Under the pieces are notes generated by a model. The model was given only the letters and a program-made list of their open reading frames with translations. It was not told the DNA's origin and ran no database searches. A stretch of DNA of 64,000 bases from the NCBI RefSeq assembly GCF_008831285.2, contig NC_045141.1:16912106-16976105 (forward strand). Direction: 5' to 3'. The position numbers and the translations under genes are program-made. This DNA comes from Nymphaea colorata. Taxonomy: Eukaryota; Streptophyta; Magnoliopsida; Nymphaeales; Nymphaeaceae. Position 1 is the first letter of the stretch; each line of letters begins with the position of its first letter. Shown here one piece after another: positions 59,936 through 64,000 of the stretch.

Positions 59936-61148
59936 TCAAACCAGGGAATCTTATAATGCAGAAAGAGGAGGTATTCATTCATATGACAGACAGGCGCAGG
60001 CTAACCGCCATGAGAGGAATGTCCTTATGTTGCAGAGTTGACGTGATGAGGAGAAAGGTGACTAATCAGGCTTATTCCTCCTCTTTTCCTTTTCTCATAT
60101 TTTTCTACCCTCTTTCTCACCATTCTGCATCGTGGCAGCATCAAGAGGAGAGCGTGTAACCAGAAATGTTTTGAAGGAGGGCAGCAAGCGACAGGATCCA
60201 ATGGCTCCGGTTCTGTCTGTCTTTTACTTTTCGGCCTCTGAGCTCAACGCCCTCCTTTGATTATGTCATCGACATGTCACGAGTTCGAATCTCCTGGCTC
60301 CTGCCATCTGCTGCTGCCAGCCCACGTTAGATGCTGTACTCCTTGGTGGCGATAGATGACAGATCCCTTGTTTGTAATTATGAAAATATTTAGTTGGCAT
60401 CCTTTTTTTTGTTTTTTGAAACACATGTTTTTGAGCCAAATCTTTTGTTTTCTATTTTGACAGTACTACCGAATTGGACGGCAATTCAAGCTCTCTAGAG
60501 TTGCTTAGCAAATTGTTGAACTGCAAGAAAAATAACGAGAAAAAATGTAATGGACATGTTTATTACTTGACATACTTGGCACTTTTCCTCCTTGTTTTTG
60601 CTCAATAAGATGGAACAAACAATTGTTATAGCTAGTATCACTATTCACTCACTCAAATATGTATTTAGTTTTTCTAACAATTTGTTAAATAAGGTTCTAA
60701 CTTTGGTATTGGATTCTTGAGTAAAGTATGGGTTTTATTGGAACAAATTATTTACAGAGAGTGTTATTGTTCTTAGAACCCTGTTCCTGTGAAAGGAATT
60801 TACTTAAACTCACAAACCAATTTCTCAGAACTCATTAAAAAACTTAATTTTCACAAAACTAAATTTTATTTTTTTTTCACAAAATTTAGATAAATGGGAT
60901 CGTCATTCAAACCCCTCCTTAAAAGTTTCAAGATTGAAAGGGTCCTTTATGCTGCAAGCTTTGTTGGGGGTTTAAAGTGACTTCTCACTTTCAAGTCCTT
61001 GGCAAATTTTCAAGTCCTTTGGCAATAAGTCTAGTTTGCTTTATTTTTATTTTTTTTACTAAGAAAGCATTGGTCTTCATTATTAACAAAAAAGTAATAT
61101 GTACCCACTTCTCCATTATTAACAAAAAAGTAAATATGTATAACTAGG
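59931..61148. other. AT-rich intergenic DNA
   Basis: No gene seen. A cacgagttcgaatctc word near 60280 resembles a Pol III B box, but no A box or cloverleaf accompanies it, so no tRNA or SINE is called. Confidence 0.5.
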
Positions 61149-61247
61149 AAAGAAAAAAGATGCAATGCATCATTAGGATCAAAACCAAAGAACCAGGAAG
61201 AAAAAAGATGCAATGCATCACAAGGATCAAAACCAAAGAACCAGGAC
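61149..61247. repeat. Direct duplication, unit about 49 bases, two copies
   Basis: The unit gaaaaaagatgcaatgcatc, followed by a-aaggatcaaaaccaaagaa, occurs near 61149 and 61198 with two or three differences. The neighbouring word attaacaaaaaagtaa also occurs twice (61081 and 61118). Confidence 0.85.
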
Positions 61248-62760
61248 CATAGCACAATGCCCCGACAAACCAAGCCAAAAAAGCATATATTATTATGGGT
61301 AGTAAATAGTGGTAAACACCACACTCAAGTTGAAGGATGTAACGTAGGTCTATTCAAACCCCAAAACAAGCTAGAATTTAAAGATTATTGTCCTTTAAGG
61401 TTTTATGCCCAAAAGGTTTCTCTTGAGTAAACATTAAAATAAATAAACCTTAACCAATTACATCTGTATTGTTTTGGTTGAGCAGGAGCAAACCGATTTT
61501 GGCTCAAGTGAGTTCAAGCCAGGTGACCATACTTGCCTTATGTGATTTAATATAAACTAACTTCCTAGGCATGTGTATCTACCTTCCATGGCCTCTTTAA
61601 GCGATCCTTCCACAAAGTTAGTACTCATTTCCATACTCTACCTAATTCCATGCCAATGGGAGTTAGTGATAATTCATTTATTGGTGAGTACAAGAGTATT
61701 GTGTGTCACGTGCAATTGATTTTTATTATTTTAAATATTTTATAAAGTTTTTATATATTCTCATTTTGGTGAAAATAAATATAATAAATTTTTTAATTAA
61801 AAAAATGTTTGGCTTTACCACATATGTCCTATTTAACAAGCTTAACGGCAAATTGTGGTTGGTGGTACAGCCTTGAGGGGTGTAGTGAGACGGTTTATTC
61901 CAAAGGGGTCTTTATTGTGAAATTTATGGTCGTTGTTACAACTAAGTGCATTGTTGTTCTTTATCATAAAAGGTCTCGAAACATGTTATGTAAACTTTGT
62001 GAATGAATGGGACAGAAGGAAGGGAGAGCGGGTTATGACCTCTCTTCAAGTTAGTGGAAAAATAGCCACTGCCCCTAAAAAAGAGTGATGGTTGGCAACA
62101 GTTGTAAGGAAAAGTAGATTCCTTCTAGCTTATCCAAATGACTCAAACAATGAGTAGGATGAACCAGGAACTGTCAAGATTTTGCAAACTGTCTATTCTA
62201 AATTCCACCTGGATTGGAATTGGAATTGATATTAGACCAAGTCTAAGTCCAATAAAATGGCCCATCTGTACAAGAACTCAACAAGCTTGTTTGATATGAA
62301 GAATATTATGTCTAATTTTGGAACACATATTCAACTACATCAATTACACATGTTTCGGAAAATATAACATTCTTGTTATCAGAAATATAGTGTGGCTATC
62401 AATGCATTAAAAAATGCTCAGAGTTATATGGTTCTAGTATCGAGATTTTGATGGATAGAGATGTCCATGCCATAGATTGGACTTCCACTCATTCCAAATA
62501 TAATCCGGATAAAAGTTGAGGATACGTACTTCTGCAGATTTGGATTCATATTTAATGGATTGAACTCTTAAACCTAATGGGATCGGATCCACGCACCATG
62601 GTTTTACATAGCAACTCAGGTCTATTTTTTTTGCCAATAAACGGCCATGTAAGGCCTTTCTTTGTTTCATTTTAAGAAAGAACAAGGAAAAATAATGTCT
62701 TTTCAAAAAAATGTGTTCTCTGTGACTATGATATATATATATTCTCATTGCACCCGCACC
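61248..62760. other. Intergenic, repeat-like DNA, no gene supported
   Basis: Several short frames exist, none with family motifs. Near 62450-62600 the atccgg/gattcatat words recall the degenerate repeat family of 5.8 kb. Confidence 0.45.
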
Positions 62761-63030
62761 TTTTTTTTTTTTTTTTGAAACTTGTTGCATCAGCACCCGC
62801 ACCCATGTGACATAGGTCTGATGTTCTCACCGCACTTGCACCCAATTTTTTTTAAACTTGTCGCATCAGTACCCTCACCCACACCCAATTTTTTTTTAAA
62901 CTTGTCGCATCAGTACCCTCACCCACACCCAATTTTTTTTTAAACTTGTCGCATCAGTACCTGCACCCACGCCCAATTTTTTTATTTATCGCATCAGCAC
63001 CCGCACCTTGCACCCATGTGACATAAGTCT
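62761..63030. repeat. Minisatellite with 44-base unit inside a cccatgtgacatagg-type repeat
   Basis: The unit starting cttgtcgcatcagtaccctc begins at 62857, 62901 and 62945, exactly 44 bases apart; a shortened fourth copy (tatcgcatcagcaccc) and a leading partial unit near 62780 flank them. On both sides stands gcacccatgtgacata (62800 and 63007), the same word as at the right end of the MITE-like element at 37275. The array may be an internally expanded relative of that element. Confidence 0.85.
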
Positions 63031-64000
63031 GATATATAAAGGTTAGGTAGCTACCTACTACCTATCTGCATACATATGAACCCATTCACCTTAGGGCATC
63101 AGGCTCATGTTTGACTCAAGATTGACGCAGCCAAATTTTTGTATGTGTGCTTTTATATCACATACTTGGATTCATTAACCAATGCTTGTAAACAATCTTA
63201 ATGTGGTGATTTTTCTGTACATTTTTCTAATTTTCTTTTGCATTTAACGTCGAAACTTCAGTGATATGGTTTTTTGCTGTTTGGCTTTTCCAGTCAATTG
63301 ATTCTTCCATGTTTATTAGTTGTATAAGTTGCTTTCTTTGTCTATCGTGTTGATGTTTGGATTTGATTTTGATTAATTGTGTTTGCATTTATTGATTAGC
63401 AAAAGACAATTGTTGCTATGACATTGTTTCTCAATGCACATAGGCAATGGTATTCTAAAAAAGGCAGTGTGCACAACATAGATAATTGGTCCCTACAACC
63501 CTATAAATCTTACTGTACAGTGAAAAAAATGTAGTTCTTCTGTATATTCCTAATACATATACATACATATATATATATCGTTCTCGTCTTATAATCCTTT
63601 TGGCCTCCCATCTCTAACTGCTATAATTTTCACTCATGTTGAAACTATTTGGAAGCCCTCTAATACTTTCAACAAATTTTCTCCTTCAGATTGCACTGAA
63701 CTTTGAATACATGTCAAAAGAAAGGAATGAAAATATGACAGATGGTTGAGATTCAAATGTCCCTCAAACTTAAAAGTTCCCTTTTCTAGGATTCATTTCT
63801 CATCAATGCCTCAGGTTCCTGTTGGGAGTCATTTATTTGGTTTTCACATTTTTCTTTTCTGCGAATATCATTCATATTGCAGAATGTTAAAGTGCATATT
63901 TTGCTGCAACATTGCAACTGTTGAGAAGGTCAGTCACTTGAAATGATGATTGGTGTAACTTATCTGGATAATAGGTCAAATTGTTGCCTTTGGCATTTTG
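63031..64000. other. AT-rich window end, no gene seen
   Basis: No coding frame with motifs, no RNA gene. A short tacata/atat tract lies at 63553-63580. Confidence 0.5.

Noticed and set aside
60270-60310. A B-box-like word that might mark a SINE or tRNA
   Set aside because: No A box at the right distance, no cloverleaf and no A-rich or T-rich tail.

Overview
The window is nuclear DNA of a land plant, almost certainly a flowering plant. It has intron-rich plant genes with GT-AG borders, a plant serpin family, a PLS-class pentatricopeptide repeat gene, a plant-type nuclear tRNA-Ile(AAU), and long AT-rich, repeat-laden gaps between genes. The species cannot be fixed from the sequence alone.

Layout. 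Bases 1-4142 are not independent sequence. They are a fold-back (palindromic) copy of 19865-22442 with many single-base deletions, joined by exactly 100 Ns to the rest, and look like an unpolished chimeric contig. After the gap lies the 5' end of an RPW8-type resistance gene on the minus strand (4243-4408), then about 5 kb of AT-rich, repeat-derived DNA with a CACTA-like end near 9.2 kb. From 9.5 to 38 kb runs a duplicated block made of a nucleobase-ascorbate transporter (NAT) gene and serpins, all on the minus strand. It holds a NAT 3' fragment (10767-11125), intact serpin A (12460-14121), serpin remnants D and E (15.9-17.0 kb), a tandem array of about 540-570 bp A-rich units (17.8-19.9 kb), the complete 14-exon NAT gene (22308-27704), a U2 snRNA fragment, intact serpin B (30616-33184) and serpin pseudogene C (35575-36363). 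The last abuts an MDP-1 phosphatase fragment (38269-39004).

The right half is ordinary and single-copy. It holds a Golgi-type FkbM methyltransferase with a GC-AG intron (minus, 42280-45033), a La-related protein 6 gene of ten coding exons (plus, 47443-51439), a tRNA-Ile(AAU) gene (minus, 52608-52681), a divergent intronless PPR gene (plus, 52783-54693) with a three-codon uORF, and a small one-pass membrane protein (minus, 58976-59326). The last 4.6 kb holds only repeats and minisatellites.

The most informative biology is the NAT-serpin block. Two intact serpins with the same body but different reactive loops sit beside at least three decayed copies, showing birth and death of a protease-inhibitor cluster. 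No CRISPR, operon or clearly new molecular system was seen. No retrovirus-like element was recognised. Exon borders were read by eye from reading frame, splice sites and family conservation.
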